From: Acidimicrobiales bacterium | Lineage (GTDB): Bacteria; Actinomycetota; Acidimicrobiia; Acidimicrobiales; CADCSY01 | DNA length: 36,032 bases | NCBI GenBank assembly: GCA_030446545.1 | Contig: JAUJNB010000007.1 | Span: 1-36,032, forward strand | Direction: 5' to 3' | Shown: positions 1-8,903 of the stretch, one piece after another | How the letters are laid out: every line of letters begins with the position of its first letter | Numbering within the stretch: position 1 is the first letter of the stretch | The notes under the pieces: model-generated | Told to the model about the DNA's origin: nothing | Databases searched by the model: none | Seen by the model: the letters and a program-made list of their open reading frames with translations, nothing else | Position numbers and translations under genes: made by a program

Positions 1-51
1 CCGAGGAGGAGGTTGAGGGCGGCCAGCACCACCGCCGAGCCCAGATCCTCA
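1..51 (-). repeat. Partial second copy of the 3' part of the membrane-protein gene
   Basis: Directly after the stop codon of the ABC transporter, the minus strand reads E-D-L-G-S-A-V-V-L-A-A-L-N-L-L-L-G. The complete membrane-protein gene reads E-D-L-G-S-A-V-V-W-A-A-F-S-L-L-L-G near its C-terminus. Base 1 corresponds to base 2085 and base 50 to base 2134, with about six mismatches in 50. Homology ends exactly at the ABC gene. The copy runs off the window, so its length is unknown. It looks like a C-terminal remnant or paralogue left by a recombination that placed the ABC gene here. Confidence 0.7.
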
Positions 52-1854
52 CTAGCTGGCGATCTGCGAGAGTCGGAGCGCCTCTTGGTAGAAGGCGCTG
101 TTCTGTTGTAGTTCGGCATGGCTCCCTTGGGCTACAAGCCGGCCGCGGTCCAGCACGAGGATCCGGTCGCAAATGGTAAGAGTCGACATGCGATGGGCGA
201 CGATGAAGAACGTCATACGCCCTTTCAGGTCATGAAGAGATTGTTGAATGAGTTCCTCGGACCGCATATCGAGAGCGCTGGTCGGTTCGTCGAGGACGAG
301 TACGTCCGGGTCGCCGACAAGCGCTCGGGCCAGGCCCAGGCGCTGGCGCTGGCCGCCCGAGAGGTTCCGCGCGCCTGGCCCGATGTCCGTCTCGTAGCCG
401 TCCGGCAGGGCGACGAGCTCGTCGTGGATGTGTGCCATCCGAGCTGCCGCTTCAACCGACTCTTGACTGAGCTTCGGTCGAAAGAAGCGGATGTTGTCCG
501 CGGCCGAAGCGTGCAGGAGAAGGTTGTCCTGGGGAACGAAGGCGAATCGCCGGTACCAATCGTCGAGCTCGAACTCGCTCGCTTCTCGCCCATTGGCTTC
601 GTACCTGCCTTGCTGGGGGCTCCGAAGCCGAAGGAGGACCTGCACGAGGGTGGATTTCCCGCTCCCGGACGGGCCAACGATCCCCACGGCGTCGCCGGCC
701 TCGATGTCGAAGGACACATCGGCCAGTACGGGCACCGAGGTGTCGTAGCCGTAGGTCACCTCTCGTAGCCGGAGTTGCCTGACCCGTCCCAGCGGTTCGC
801 CTTCCCTTGCTACCTGATGCCGTTGGTACCGCTTCTGCTGATCCTCCACCTCCTCGATGAACGGGCGGCACTCGGCGAGCTGTTGCGTGCTGGTGCTCAT
901 CTGCTGCCCGTACGTGAGGGCGCGCACGAGCAGGAGCACGATGGCGCCCAGCTCTCCGACATCTTCAGTGTTGAACTGGCTCGCCGCCGCGATGCCACCG
1001 GCCATGAGCGCAAGCGCGATGTACTGATACGCCTTGGGAGTCAGCTTCCCGACGAAACGCGCTCGGTAGCCAACTCGCTCAGCCTCGTCTGCTTTGACAG
1101 CCAATCGCTCAGACGCCTCGGTGCCCACGTCGAACACGCTGACTTCCTGCGCCAGGCGCACCGATTCGGCGACCATGCCGGCGTAGCTGGTGGTGAGCTG
1201 CATGTTCTGGCGCGCCAATCGCTTCGACAGACGAGTGAAGGGAAAGAAGAGCGCGCCCACAGCGACCACCCCGCCAAGAACTACCCCTGCCGCAATGGGG
1301 TCGATGAGCAAGGCCGAGACCATGTAGGCAAGGAAGTTCAGGATTGCCGTGATCCCGTTGGTCAGACGCAACGAGGCAGAGCCGATCTGGGCGACGTGAT
1401 GGGAGAGCAGTGTCTGGAGACGTCCCTCCGATTCCTGGCTCTTGAGAGCCCATGATGTGGCGATGAAGCCGGAGAAGGTGCGTTTGCGGGCCCGGTTGAG
1501 ACTGCGTGTGGTCATGGTGGCTGCCGCTGCGCTGTTGGCCACGGCGAGCCCCAACAACAAGACCAGGATGAAGGTGGCGATCAGGAGCATGGAGGTTGTC
1601 GAAGCGCCCGAGACAACGACGGGGCCCAACGACAGGTCGACGGTTCCCTCTCCGCCAGCCACGGCGGACGCAGCTTTCACAACGAGGTAGATCACGCTGG
1701 CTTCGGCGAACCCGCTGACGAGGGAGGTGGCCGCCACCACCGTGAGGAGCCAGCGATTGCCATCTACAAGTGACCCCAGGTGGCGACCAACGCTCGGGAG
1801 GGGTCTGAGCTTTTTCTGCTTCAGGGGGAACTCCTTGTGTAGGGGTCGGCGCAC
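52..1854 (-). CDS. ABC transporter, fused permease and ATPase (lipid-linked glycan flippase type)
   Basis: A half-transporter of 600 residues, the usual size for MsbA/PglK-type exporters that dimerise and flip lipid-linked saccharides across the inner membrane. Residues about 35-320 form the membrane domain with about six hydrophobic segments. The ATPase follows: Walker A GPSGSGKS at 394-401, signature LSGGQ at 498-502, Walker B VLVLDEP at 519-524 and switch His 554. The start is GTG at 1854. An in-frame CTG at codon 11 has a good AAGGAG six bases upstream, so the true start is uncertain. It is the last gene of the minus-strand run beginning at 7016. Its base composition looks less GC-rich than its neighbours, and partial copies of one membrane gene flank it, both suggesting replacement by recombination. 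A flippase role is inferred from family and context; the substrate is unknown. Confidence 0.9.
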   Translation of the reverse strand: MRRPLHKEFPLKQKKLRPLPSVGRHLGSLVDGNRWLLTVVAATSLVSGFAEASVIYLVVKAASAVAGGEGTVDLSLGPVVVSGASTTSMLLIATFILVLLLGLAVANSAAAATMTTRSLNRARKRTFSGFIATSWALKSQESEGRLQTLLSHHVAQIGSASLRLTNGITAILNFLAYMVSALLIDPIAAGVVLGGVVAVGALFFPFTRLSKRLARQNMQLTTSYAGMVAESVRLAQEVSVFDVGTEASERLAVKADEAERVGYRARFVGKLTPKAYQYIALALMAGGIAAASQFNTEDVGELGAIVLLLVRALTYGQQMSTSTQQLAECRPFIEEVEDQQKRYQRHQVAREGEPLGRVRQLRLREVTYGYDTSVPVLADVSFDIEAGDAVGIVGPSGSGKSTLVQVLLRLRSPQQGRYEANGREASEFELDDWYRRFAFVPQDNLLLHASAADNIRFFRPKLSQESVEAAARMAHIHDELVALPDGYETDIGPGARNLSGGQRQRLGLARALVGDPDVLVLDEPTSALDMRSEELIQQSLHDLKGRMTFFIVAHRMSTLTICDRILVLDRGRLVAQGSHAELQQNSAFYQEALRLSQIAS

Positions 1855-1978
1855 CCTGTGGGGTGATCGTAGCCCCGGTGCAGCAATTCGCCGGCGAGCG
1901 CTGCCGCACTACGCCGACCAGCTGGGGGATCGGCACCGGGGCAGAAGCATCCGTGTCCCCCCTGAGGCCTGCCCGAAC

Positions 1979-2941
1979 TCACTCAGGGGCAGCCCAAGGC
2001 TTCCCTCGCCTCGGTGACCACCCGGAACCGTCCCCCGTCGGTGACCGGTCGGTCACCCCTCGCACCACGGCGCTGGCCAGGACGCCGAGGAGGAGAGAGA
2101 AGGCGGCCCACACCACCGCCGAGCCCAGATCCTCATGAAGGCCCGCCACCCGGGCGGCCAGGAACACCACCACCACGTGGGAGGCGGCCACGGTCAGCAC
2201 GGCCCACAGCGGAGCCGGTCGATAGGAGAGGTCACGCTGGTGGCGAAGTGCCCGGCCGACGGGTTCGGCCACCAGCATGCCCAGGCAGGCCAGGCCACCC
2301 ACGATCGCGCTGTCGCGGAACGTGCCGCCCTGGCCGACGGTCCAGGCCAGCAGGCCCGTGGCCGCCAGCGCACCCCCGGCACCCAGCGTGGCCAGGCGGG
2401 TGGGCCAGCCGAGGAGGGCCAACGGCAGAGCCGCGCCCAGCACCGGCAAGGCCTCCTTGGTCTCGGGGACGGTGACGAAGACGCCCGCCAAAGCTGCGAC
2501 CACCAGCGCTGGCCCCAGACGCCGCAAGCCCGGCCGGGCATCGAAACAGGCGACCAGCGCACCGCCAACCGCCACCGTGGCCGCCACAGCCCACGGCACC
2601 CACGCCTGATCCACCTCCACACCGCCCGCCAGGAGCCAGGCTCCGGGAAGGGCCAGGACCGGCAGGGCGGGCCGGGCTCGGGGGACCACGTCGACCACCA
2701 CTCCGGCAACACCCAGGGCGACCACGCCGGCCCCCAGACCCGGAGCGGGCCGGCCCACCTGATCGAGGACGAGCACCCCGGCAGCCGCGATGAGCAGCCC
2801 GGCGGCAGGAAGGGGTTCCCGGCTGCGGGATCGCCAGGCCATCGCGCCCACCACCCCGCCGGCCATCATGACCAGACCGATGACGAGCCCCGTTCGGAAC
2901 GACGCCTCGGTGAAGGGCGCCAGGACCCGCTCGGGGATCAC
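1979..2941 (-). CDS. Multi-spanning membrane protein of unknown function
   Basis: The 320-residue product is almost wholly hydrophobic, with roughly nine to ten predicted membrane segments rich in Ala, Gly, Val and Leu. Its C-terminal tail of about 25 residues is polar and basic. I do not recognise the family. The start is GTG at 2941, four bases after the aminotransferase stop, which indicates one transcript and probable translational coupling. Position inside the polysaccharide operon suggests a role in glycan assembly or transport, but no motif supports a specific function. A diverged partial copy of its residues about 270-286 lies at the left edge of the window beyond the ABC transporter. 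Confidence 0.8.
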   Translation of the reverse strand: MIPERVLAPFTEASFRTGLVIGLVMMAGGVVGAMAWRSRSREPLPAAGLLIAAAGVLVLDQVGRPAPGLGAGVVALGVAGVVVDVVPRARPALPVLALPGAWLLAGGVEVDQAWVPWAVAATVAVGGALVACFDARPGLRRLGPALVVAALAGVFVTVPETKEALPVLGAALPLALLGWPTRLATLGAGGALAATGLLAWTVGQGGTFRDSAIVGGLACLGMLVAEPVGRALRHQRDLSYRPAPLWAVLTVAASHVVVVFLAARVAGLHEDLGSAVVWAAFSLLLGVLASAVVRGVTDRSPTGDGSGWSPRRGKPWAAPE

Positions 2942-2945
2942 CCGG

Positions 2946-4139
2946 TCACGCCGAAAGTCGGGCGCTCACTTGCTCGGCCTGCTGGCCGAGAGAGGCCAGC
3001 GCCTCCACCACGGTGGTGGCGTCGTCGGGAGCCAGACGGGCGAACATGGGAAGCGAGATCACCCGCCCGGCCAGGTCGTCGGTGACGGGCAGGATGGCGC
3101 CGGGCAACCGGGCGTAGGCCTGCTGGACGTGCACCGGCGGATCGAAGTAGCAACGTGTGTCGATTCCCTCGGCCGCCAACGCCGCTACCACGTCAGCCCG
3201 GCTCACGCCGAAATCGTCGTCTACCCGGATGGTGAAGTCCTTGTAGGTGGAGACGTCACCGGGGCCGACTACCTGGACCGAGATGCCATCCACCCCGGCC
3301 AACAATTCGCAGTATCGCCGGGCCAACGCCTGGCGACGCTCGAGGTGGTCGTCGAGCAGGTCGAGGGACTCCAGCGCCAGGGCGGCGTGGAGCTCCGACA
3401 TGCGGGCGTTGAGCCCGGGGAAGCGGCAGTCGTAGTCGCCGGGGTTGCCGTAGTCCCGACCAAGGACGACCGCCTCGGCCACGTCCTGCCGGTTGGTGGC
3501 CACGATGCCGCCTTCGCCTCCGACCACGAGCTTGGTGGGACTGAGGCTGAACACCTCGGCATCGCCGAAAGCACCGACGAGGCGACCTTGGCGGCTGGCG
3601 CCGAGAGCATGAGCAGCATCGAACACCAATGGCACGCCAGTGGAACGGGACAGAAGTTGGAGCGGGTCGACGTCGCAGGGCGCCCCGAAGACGTGGGTGG
3701 CGACCACTGCACCCGGGTCTCCGGCGCCGGCAAGGCGCGTACCGAGGTCGTCCACGTCCACCTGGAACGTGTCGGCCCGACACTCGGTGAACACCGGAGT
3801 CATGCCACACCACACCGGCGCGTGGGCCGAGGCCGAGAAGGTGAAGCTGGGCAACAGCACCGACGTCCCCGGCGGCGCCAGGTGGCGCAGCACGAGCATC
3901 AAGCCCGAAGTGCACGAGGCCACGGCCACGGTTCGGGCCACGCCCAGGCGCTCGGCCATGCATTCTTCGAGCTCGCGCACGAGGGGGCCGTTGGTCAGCA
4001 CCCCTCGCTCGTAGGAGGGCGCCAACCGGGCGGTGACCCGCTCGAGGGGCGGCGTGTAGGGACGGGCGAAGGGTAGGCCACCGGGAAATGCCTTCGCGCC
4101 CCCGAGCACCGCCGGCTGTCGTTGCCCGCTAACCGCCAA
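2946..4139 (-). CDS. DegT/DnrJ/EryC1-family PLP-dependent sugar aminotransferase
   Basis: This fold-type I aminotransferase transfers an amino group, typically from glutamate, to a keto-sugar nucleotide. Residues F-A-R-P-Y near 24-28 match the usual family N-terminus. Asp 174 in VFDAAHALG should contact the PLP ring nitrogen, and Lys 203 in SLSPTKLVVGGEGG is the Schiff-base lysine. At 397 residues it is normal for the family. The listed TTG start at 4139 overlaps the end of the kinase gene by 11 bases; a GTG at 4109 is an alternative closer to the conserved start. With the 4,6-dehydratase at 22674-24529, the likely substrate is a UDP-4-keto-6-deoxy-HexNAc as for PglE, but a 3-keto substrate is not excluded. 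Confidence 0.9.
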   Translation of the reverse strand: MAVSGQRQPAVLGGAKAFPGGLPFARPYTPPLERVTARLAPSYERGVLTNGPLVRELEECMAERLGVARTVAVASCTSGLMLVLRHLAPPGTSVLLPSFTFSASAHAPVWCGMTPVFTECRADTFQVDVDDLGTRLAGAGDPGAVVATHVFGAPCDVDPLQLLSRSTGVPLVFDAAHALGASRQGRLVGAFGDAEVFSLSPTKLVVGGEGGIVATNRQDVAEAVVLGRDYGNPGDYDCRFPGLNARMSELHAALALESLDLLDDHLERRQALARRYCELLAGVDGISVQVVGPGDVSTYKDFTIRVDDDFGVSRADVVAALAAEGIDTRCYFDPPVHVQQAYARLPGAILPVTDDLAGRVISLPMFARLAPDDATTVVEALASLGQQAEQVSARLSA

Positions 4140-5781
4140 TGCGCGCCTTGTGGTCGGAGGTGCCGTTACCCAGTCGGGTCAACGATCCGGCCCGCGCCTT
4201 GCGTCCACCGCCGTCGGGCCCGTAGTAGCTCCCATAGCCGTAACCTGAGGCGCCAGACCCGGTGGGAGCCTTGTTCAGCACGGTCCCAACCACCGGTGCA
4301 TCGACCTGGCTCAGCAACTCCAGGGCACGTCGGGCCTGGCGGTTGGTGGTGGTCCCCGAGGTGTTCACGAGCAGCGTGGCATCCACCCACTTGGAGACCA
4401 CCAGGGCGTCGGTGACGGGCAGAACCGGTGGGGTGTCAAGCAGTACCAACGCCCCGTCAGCCCGCAGGGAGGCCAGGACCTCGGCGGTGCGTCGGGACGC
4501 CAACAGCTCCGACGGGTCGGACGGGATGGGACCGGACACCAAGACCGACAGGCCCGGCTCGCCGCTGAAGGCTTGCAGAGCGGCCGACAGTGGTACCTCT
4601 CCCTGCATCACCGAAGTGAACCCGACGTGGTTCTCCAAACCGAAGAACTCGTGCAGCCGCGGCCGACGCAGGTCGCAGTCGACCACGACCACGGGCCGCT
4701 CCCCGGCCCGGGCCAGGACCACCGCCAGGTTGGTCACGGTGGTGGTCTTGCCCTCGCCGGCCATGGCGCTGGTGACCTGCAAGCTGTGCAAGGGCTCCTC
4801 GACCGAGAGGAACTGGACTCCCGTCCGCAGGGTGCGGTAGGCCTCGCTGGACGGCGAGTTCGGACTCTCGAGCGTGACCATGTGGGCCTGACGGCGGTCG
4901 CGCCAGGCCATGGCCGGGATCAGGCCCAAGATGGGCAGGTCGAGGCCCGTCGCCTCCTGCAGATCTTCCTTGGACTTGATGGAGTCGTCAAGCTGCTCGA
5001 AGAGGAAGACCAAACCAATGCCGAAGACCACGCCGACGGGCAGGGCCAAGAGCGCGTTGCGCACCGGCGTCGGCTTGCTCGGTTCTTTGGGGACGACGGC
5101 CGGAGTACCCTCACCCGCCCCCCCGGTGATGCCCACGCTGAGTTGCGTGTTCAACCGCTCGATCTCGGTTCGAATGGGATTCTGGCGACTCTGAGCCGCC
5201 GACCTCCGGTCGAGGAGATCGTCGTAGGTCTGTGGCTGGGTGATCTGGGAAACCTCGTTGAGCTGGCCGGTCAAGTCGTCGATCTCGACCTGGACGGCGT
5301 CGAAACGAGCCTGGACCTCGTCGCGCACCGGCGTCAAGGTGTCGATGGCCTGTTGGCGGCGGTAGTCCTTGTAGGCCTCGACGTAGGCGTTGGGAATCGC
5401 CGCCGCCGATTCTGGATCGCCACTCTCGGCGGAGATCCGCACGAACTCCGTGCCACTCACCGACTCGGTGACCACGGGCGGGGCTTGACCACCGAGGCGG
5501 GTTCTGACCCGTTCGACGACCGGCGTGGTCTTGAGCACCTCGATCTCGGTCTCGGGCGAGACTTGCGCGCCGCGGGAACCCTCGGTCACCGTGGAGCTGA
5601 CCGGCGGGATGACCCGAAACTGGGCGGTGGCCTCGTAGATCGGCTCCTGGCGGCTGGAGAAGCCATAGGCGGCGCTGACCATGACCACCGTGGCCAGGAG
5701 CACCACCCACTTCCGCTCCGACAGCACCCGAAGGTAGTCCCGCAGGTCGAGCGGCCCTCCCTCGCGTGTGGTTGTGGCCAT
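4129..5781 (-). CDS. Chain-length regulator fused to BY-type tyrosine kinase (Wzz/CapB chimera)
   Basis: One 550-residue chain joins a polysaccharide co-polymerase and a bacterial tyrosine kinase. Transmembrane segment 1 is at about 25-41, followed by an extracytoplasmic region to about 235 with coiled-coil character. The proline-rich PKEPSKPTP precedes segment 2 (about 241-262). The cytoplasmic kinase has Walker A AGEGKTT (341-347), Walker A' VVVVDCDL (364-371) and Walker B LVLLDTPP (445-452). Tyr 514, 516, 519 and 520 form a short C-terminal tyrosine cluster, the usual autophosphorylation site. Such proteins set polymer length in Wzy-dependent export. The ATG at 5781 lies 38 bases after the stop of the upstream glycosyltransferase. 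Family assignment is firm; the polymer is not known. Confidence 0.93.
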   Translation of the reverse strand: MATTTREGGPLDLRDYLRVLSERKWVVLLATVVMVSAAYGFSSRQEPIYEATAQFRVIPPVSSTVTEGSRGAQVSPETEIEVLKTTPVVERVRTRLGGQAPPVVTESVSGTEFVRISAESGDPESAAAIPNAYVEAYKDYRRQQAIDTLTPVRDEVQARFDAVQVEIDDLTGQLNEVSQITQPQTYDDLLDRRSAAQSRQNPIRTEIERLNTQLSVGITGGAGEGTPAVVPKEPSKPTPVRNALLALPVGVVFGIGLVFLFEQLDDSIKSKEDLQEATGLDLPILGLIPAMAWRDRRQAHMVTLESPNSPSSEAYRTLRTGVQFLSVEEPLHSLQVTSAMAGEGKTTTVTNLAVVLARAGERPVVVVDCDLRRPRLHEFFGLENHVGFTSVMQGEVPLSAALQAFSGEPGLSVLVSGPIPSDPSELLASRRTAEVLASLRADGALVLLDTPPVLPVTDALVVSKWVDATLLVNTSGTTTNRQARRALELLSQVDAPVVGTVLNKAPTGSGASGYGYGSYYGPDGGGRKARAGSLTRLGNGTSDHKARIGG

Positions 5782-5819
5782 CGAGTCATGCTAGAGGCCA
5801 GGGCGACTACTCCCGCCGT

Positions 5820-7016
5820 TCACGCCTCACGGGCTCGCGGCCGGGAGGACTTACCCAGCAGGCTGTCGTAGACGCCCAGCGTCGTCTCGATGACCCGTTG
5901 CTGGTCGAACTCGGTCAATGCCTTGAGGTGAGCAGCCTGGCCTGTGCGCGCCCGCAAGGCAGGGTCGTCCACCAGCGTCGCGATCGCCTCGGCCAGGGCG
6001 GCGACGTCGCCCACCTCCACCAGGCGCCCCGACCCGGGATCGTCGACCACCTGGCGGCAGCCCCGTACGTCGGTGGCCACCACTGGCAGTCCCATGGCTG
6101 CCGCTTCCATGGCCGAACGGGGGAAGCCTTCCCGATGGGAGGCGAGCACGTACACGTCCATGGCGGCGTACAGCGCCTCCACGTCGGCACGGAAGCCGAG
6201 GAAGCGAACGCCGGCAGCCTCAGCCCGGCGGATCTCGCCCGGGGGAAGGGCATCGGACTTGTCCGGGTCAGCGGGGCCGATGACCAGGAACCGGGCGGAA
6301 CTGCCAAGGGCAGACAACACGGCCGCGGCCTCGAACAGCTCGAGATAGCCCTTCTCGGCCACCAGGCGGCCCACGGCACCCACCACCACGTCGTCGTCGC
6401 TGAACCCGAGCTCTTGGCGAAGCCGTCTGCGGTGGGGGTACAGACGCGTTCGCTCGAAGCGCCCCAAGTCGATGCCGTTGCCGAGGAGGTGGAGCTTGGC
6501 CCGGGGCACCCCGATCCTGGCCAGCGTCTCGATGTCCTCGGGGTTCTGCACCAGCTCGGCCCGGGAGCAACAGGCGGCCAGGCGCTCCAGGCTGTAGACG
6601 AGGGCCCGCTTGGCGAAGCGGTCTCCGGGGAGGGCGTAGAGGCCGTGGACGGTATTGACCACCACGGGGACCCCGGCGGCCCGGGCAGCCATGCGCCCGT
6701 AGACGCCCGGCTTGGGGTTGTGGGTGTGGACGATGGCTGGGCCGAGCGAGCGGAACAGCCGGGTCAGCTCGGCCAGGGCCAGAAGGTCGCGGTGGGGTGC
6801 GGCCGCACGGGTGGCGTGGCGCAGCGGGATGTGGCGGACGCCTGATGCCTCCAGCTCTTCGACGAAGGGACCGGGTGCCGAGACTCCGATCACCTCATAG
6901 CCGGCTGCGGCAAAGGCGTGCAGCTGCGGGCCCAACAGCAGCGCCAAACTCATGTCCGTAGTGGTGAGGTGCACCAGACGGGGTCGGTTTCCGGCTCGCC
7001 CAGCGTCGCATTCCAT
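5820..7016 (-). CDS. GT4-family glycosyltransferase
   Basis: This 398-residue GT-B enzyme transfers a sugar from a nucleotide sugar to the growing lipid-linked glycan on the cytoplasmic face. The N-terminal acceptor domain carries VHTHNPKPGVYGR near residue 95, a typical GT4 loop. The C-terminal donor domain has GNGID, VGRLVAEKGY and REGFPRSAMEAAAMG, where the two glutamates eight residues apart form the GT4 EX7E motif. The start is ATG at 7016. It is first in the minus-strand run to base 52 and diverges from the GT8-like gene at 7104, so the short gap of 87 bases must hold promoters for both. Donor and acceptor cannot be read from the sequence. Confidence 0.92.
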   Translation of the reverse strand: MECDAGRAGNRPRLVHLTTTDMSLALLLGPQLHAFAAAGYEVIGVSAPGPFVEELEASGVRHIPLRHATRAAAPHRDLLALAELTRLFRSLGPAIVHTHNPKPGVYGRMAARAAGVPVVVNTVHGLYALPGDRFAKRALVYSLERLAACCSRAELVQNPEDIETLARIGVPRAKLHLLGNGIDLGRFERTRLYPHRRRLRQELGFSDDDVVVGAVGRLVAEKGYLELFEAAAVLSALGSSARFLVIGPADPDKSDALPPGEIRRAEAAGVRFLGFRADVEALYAAMDVYVLASHREGFPRSAMEAAAMGLPVVATDVRGCRQVVDDPGSGRLVEVGDVAALAEAIATLVDDPALRARTGQAAHLKALTEFDQQRVIETTLGVYDSLLGKSSRPRAREA

Positions 7017-7068
7017 GACCGTCCAGTCTGCCCGGTGTCATGCACGCGTGGCCCTAAGGACAGGCCGC

Positions 7069-7096
7069 TATCCTTGGCCCCTTCCGATCTCGGAGG
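7069..7096 (+). promoter_or_regulatory. Possible promoter -10 box and ribosome binding site for the GT8-like gene
   Basis: TATCCT at 7069-7074 fits an actinobacterial -10 box. CGGAGG at 7091-7096 is a strong ribosome binding site seven bases before an in-frame CTG at 7104. Transcription starting near 7081 would exclude the in-frame TTG at 7074 and GTG at 7035 as start codons. No convincing -35 box is visible. Confidence 0.35.
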
Positions 7097-7103
7097 TTGT
7101 TCG

Positions 7104-8075
7104 CTGCCCGCCGTCCTCTTCTCCTGCGTGGGCGAGAACCGCCCTGATTGGTTCCTCAAGATGGAGAACCTGGTGCTGTCGATCCGCCGGTTCGGCGGAT
7201 CCCTGGCCGGCGCCCCGGTGGTGGTCAACATCGTCGGCGGCGCCGACAATGGCTTCGTGCAGGCGATGGGGCGCCTCGACGCTGAGGTTCGTGTGGTCGA
7301 GCCCGTCGACCGCCGGCGCCCCACCTCCAACAAGTTGCGTATGTTCGAGCTCGCCAGCGAGCGCCCGTTCGACGTGTTGGCGGCCATCGACTGCGACATC
7401 GTGGCCATGGGCGACCTGGCTGGCGAGATCCGCCCAGATCGCCTGAGGGCGGTCCCCGCCGGGCGCGACGTCCTCCCCGACGAGACCTGGCAGCGCCTCT
7501 ACCAACTGTTGCACGTCCCCCTCCCTCCCAAGTCCTGCACCACCGTGGTCAGCGGGCAGACGACCTACCCGTACTTCAACAGCGGTGTGCTCCTCACGCC
7601 TCGCGAGGTGTGTGGCCCACTGTTGGAGCATTGGGGCCGCCACCTCGACTGGCTACTCGGGCCGGGCCTGGCCGAGCTCGGCCTCGATCGCCTGCGCAAG
7701 GACCAGATCCCCCTGTCCGCCGCCCTGGCCACCGCGAGGATCGATGTCGACCCGCTGCCCGTCAACTGCAACCTGTCAGTGACGGCCGCTCGCTTCGCTG
7801 CGCCCTACCGACGTCAGTGGGGCCCGCCCTTCTTGTTCCACTACCACCGCCTGATCGACGACCGGGGCTTCCTGTTGCCCTCACCCAATCCGCGCATCAA
7901 CGGGTACCTCGACGAGTTCAACCGAGCGCGCTCCGAGCACCTCGGCGTGGCCTACGGCGGGCTCGGCCCGGTCCCCTGGCGCCGACGGGTAGGCGTCCTC
8001 TTGAAGGACAAGCCCGGCTACCGCTGGGTCCGGGATCGTACGCGGCGGCCCTCGGCGCCGGTCACCAGAAGATGA
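7104..8075 (+). CDS. GT8-like glycosyltransferase (nucleotide-diphospho-sugar transferase fold)
   Basis: The product (about 323 residues from the CTG at 7104) starts with the beta-strand PAVLFSCVGEN. It carries AAIDCDIV near 93-100, whose D-C-D fits the metal-binding DXD motif of GT-A enzymes, and YFNSGVLL, the conserved block after it in GT8-type proteins. The open frame extends upstream to 6918, but that part overlaps the divergent gene and does not look like this family. CTG at 7104 is chosen for its CGGAGG seven bases upstream and its match to the expected N-terminus. The stop overlaps the ATG of the next sulfotransferase (ATGA), so the two are co-translated. The sugar donor is unknown. 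Confidence 0.75.
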   Translation: MPAVLFSCVGENRPDWFLKMENLVLSIRRFGGSLAGAPVVVNIVGGADNGFVQAMGRLDAEVRVVEPVDRRRPTSNKLRMFELASERPFDVLAAIDCDIVAMGDLAGEIRPDRLRAVPAGRDVLPDETWQRLYQLLHVPLPPKSCTTVVSGQTTYPYFNSGVLLTPREVCGPLLEHWGRHLDWLLGPGLAELGLDRLRKDQIPLSAALATARIDVDPLPVNCNLSVTAARFAAPYRRQWGPPFLFHYHRLIDDRGFLLPSPNPRINGYLDEFNRARSEHLGVAYGGLGPVPWRRRVGVLLKDKPGYRWVRDRTRRPSAPVTRR

Positions 8076-8899
8076 GTCCGCCGCGACTTCCCGACTTCGT
8101 CATCATCGGCGCCGGAAAGTCGGGCACCACCACCCTGCACCACTGGCTCTGCGAGCAACCGGAGGTCTTTGCCTCCTCGCTGAAGGAGCCACGCTTCTTT
8201 TCCCGGGACTGGGACAAGGGCCTCGACTGGTACGGCGGTCTCTTCGCCACCAGCCCGGACGACCAACTGGTCGGCGAGGCCTCGACCAACTACACCGACG
8301 CCGAGTACAGCGACATCGCCTCCGAACGGATGGCCAGAATCATCCCCCATGCCCGGTTGGTCTACCTCTTGCGCCACCCCGTCGAGCGCCTGAGATCACA
8401 GTACCGCCACAACTGGCGCCGGGCGGTGGAATCGGCGGCCTTGGTGGACGCCGTCCTGCGACCGGGCAACCCCTACGTGGGCCGCAGCCTGTACCACAGC
8501 CGACTTCTGCCCTACGCCAAGCGGTTCCCGCCAGAGCAGATCTGCGTGGTGCGTTTCGAGGACCTGGTGAGCGAACCGCAACCGGGATGGACCACCGTCT
8601 TGCACCACCTGGGCCTGGAGCAGCGCCCCGCTCCTGGTGATGCCTACAACGTTACCGTCGGCCAACCCGCGGTCACTCCGTTCGTGCGCCGGCTGGACAC
8701 CGGCGGATGGATCGGCCGCCTCCCCATTCCTGGCGCCGTCCGGGAGCGAGGAAAGCAGGCCCTGACCCGCCTGGGCCGGCGTCCTGGAGCCGAAGCCGAC
8801 GCCGAGCTCCCCGAAACCGTGCTGGCCGAGCTGTGGGCCGATGTCGCTCGGTTGGAGGCGATGCTGGGTGTCGGACGGCTCTGGGAGCGGACAGACTGA
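8072..8899 (+). CDS. PAPS-dependent sulfotransferase
   Basis: This 275-residue enzyme would transfer sulfate from PAPS to a glycan hydroxyl or amine. The 5'-phosphosulfate-binding loop is VIIGAGKSGTTTLHHWL near the N-terminus. The 3'-phosphate-binding element is LVYLLRHPVERLRSQYRH near residue 95. K-E-P-R-F-F-S after the first loop is typical of Sulfotransfer_1 proteins related to NodH and heparan sulfotransferases. ATG 8072 overlaps the stop of the GT8-like gene by four bases, suggesting that sulfation is tied to the sugar added by that enzyme. No signal peptide or membrane segment is seen, so it should act in the cytoplasm. Confidence 0.9.
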   Translation: MSPPRLPDFVIIGAGKSGTTTLHHWLCEQPEVFASSLKEPRFFSRDWDKGLDWYGGLFATSPDDQLVGEASTNYTDAEYSDIASERMARIIPHARLVYLLRHPVERLRSQYRHNWRRAVESAALVDAVLRPGNPYVGRSLYHSRLLPYAKRFPPEQICVVRFEDLVSEPQPGWTTVLHHLGLEQRPAPGDAYNVTVGQPAVTPFVRRLDTGGWIGRLPIPGAVRERGKQALTRLGRRPGAEADAELPETVLAELWADVARLEAMLGVGRLWERTD

Positions 8900-8903
8900 G
8901 GTG

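Noticed and set aside
4573..5871. Plus-strand open frame of 432 codons opposite the Wzz/kinase gene
   Set aside because: Shadow of the minus-strand gene; no ribosome site, no domain, composition typical of antisense frames.
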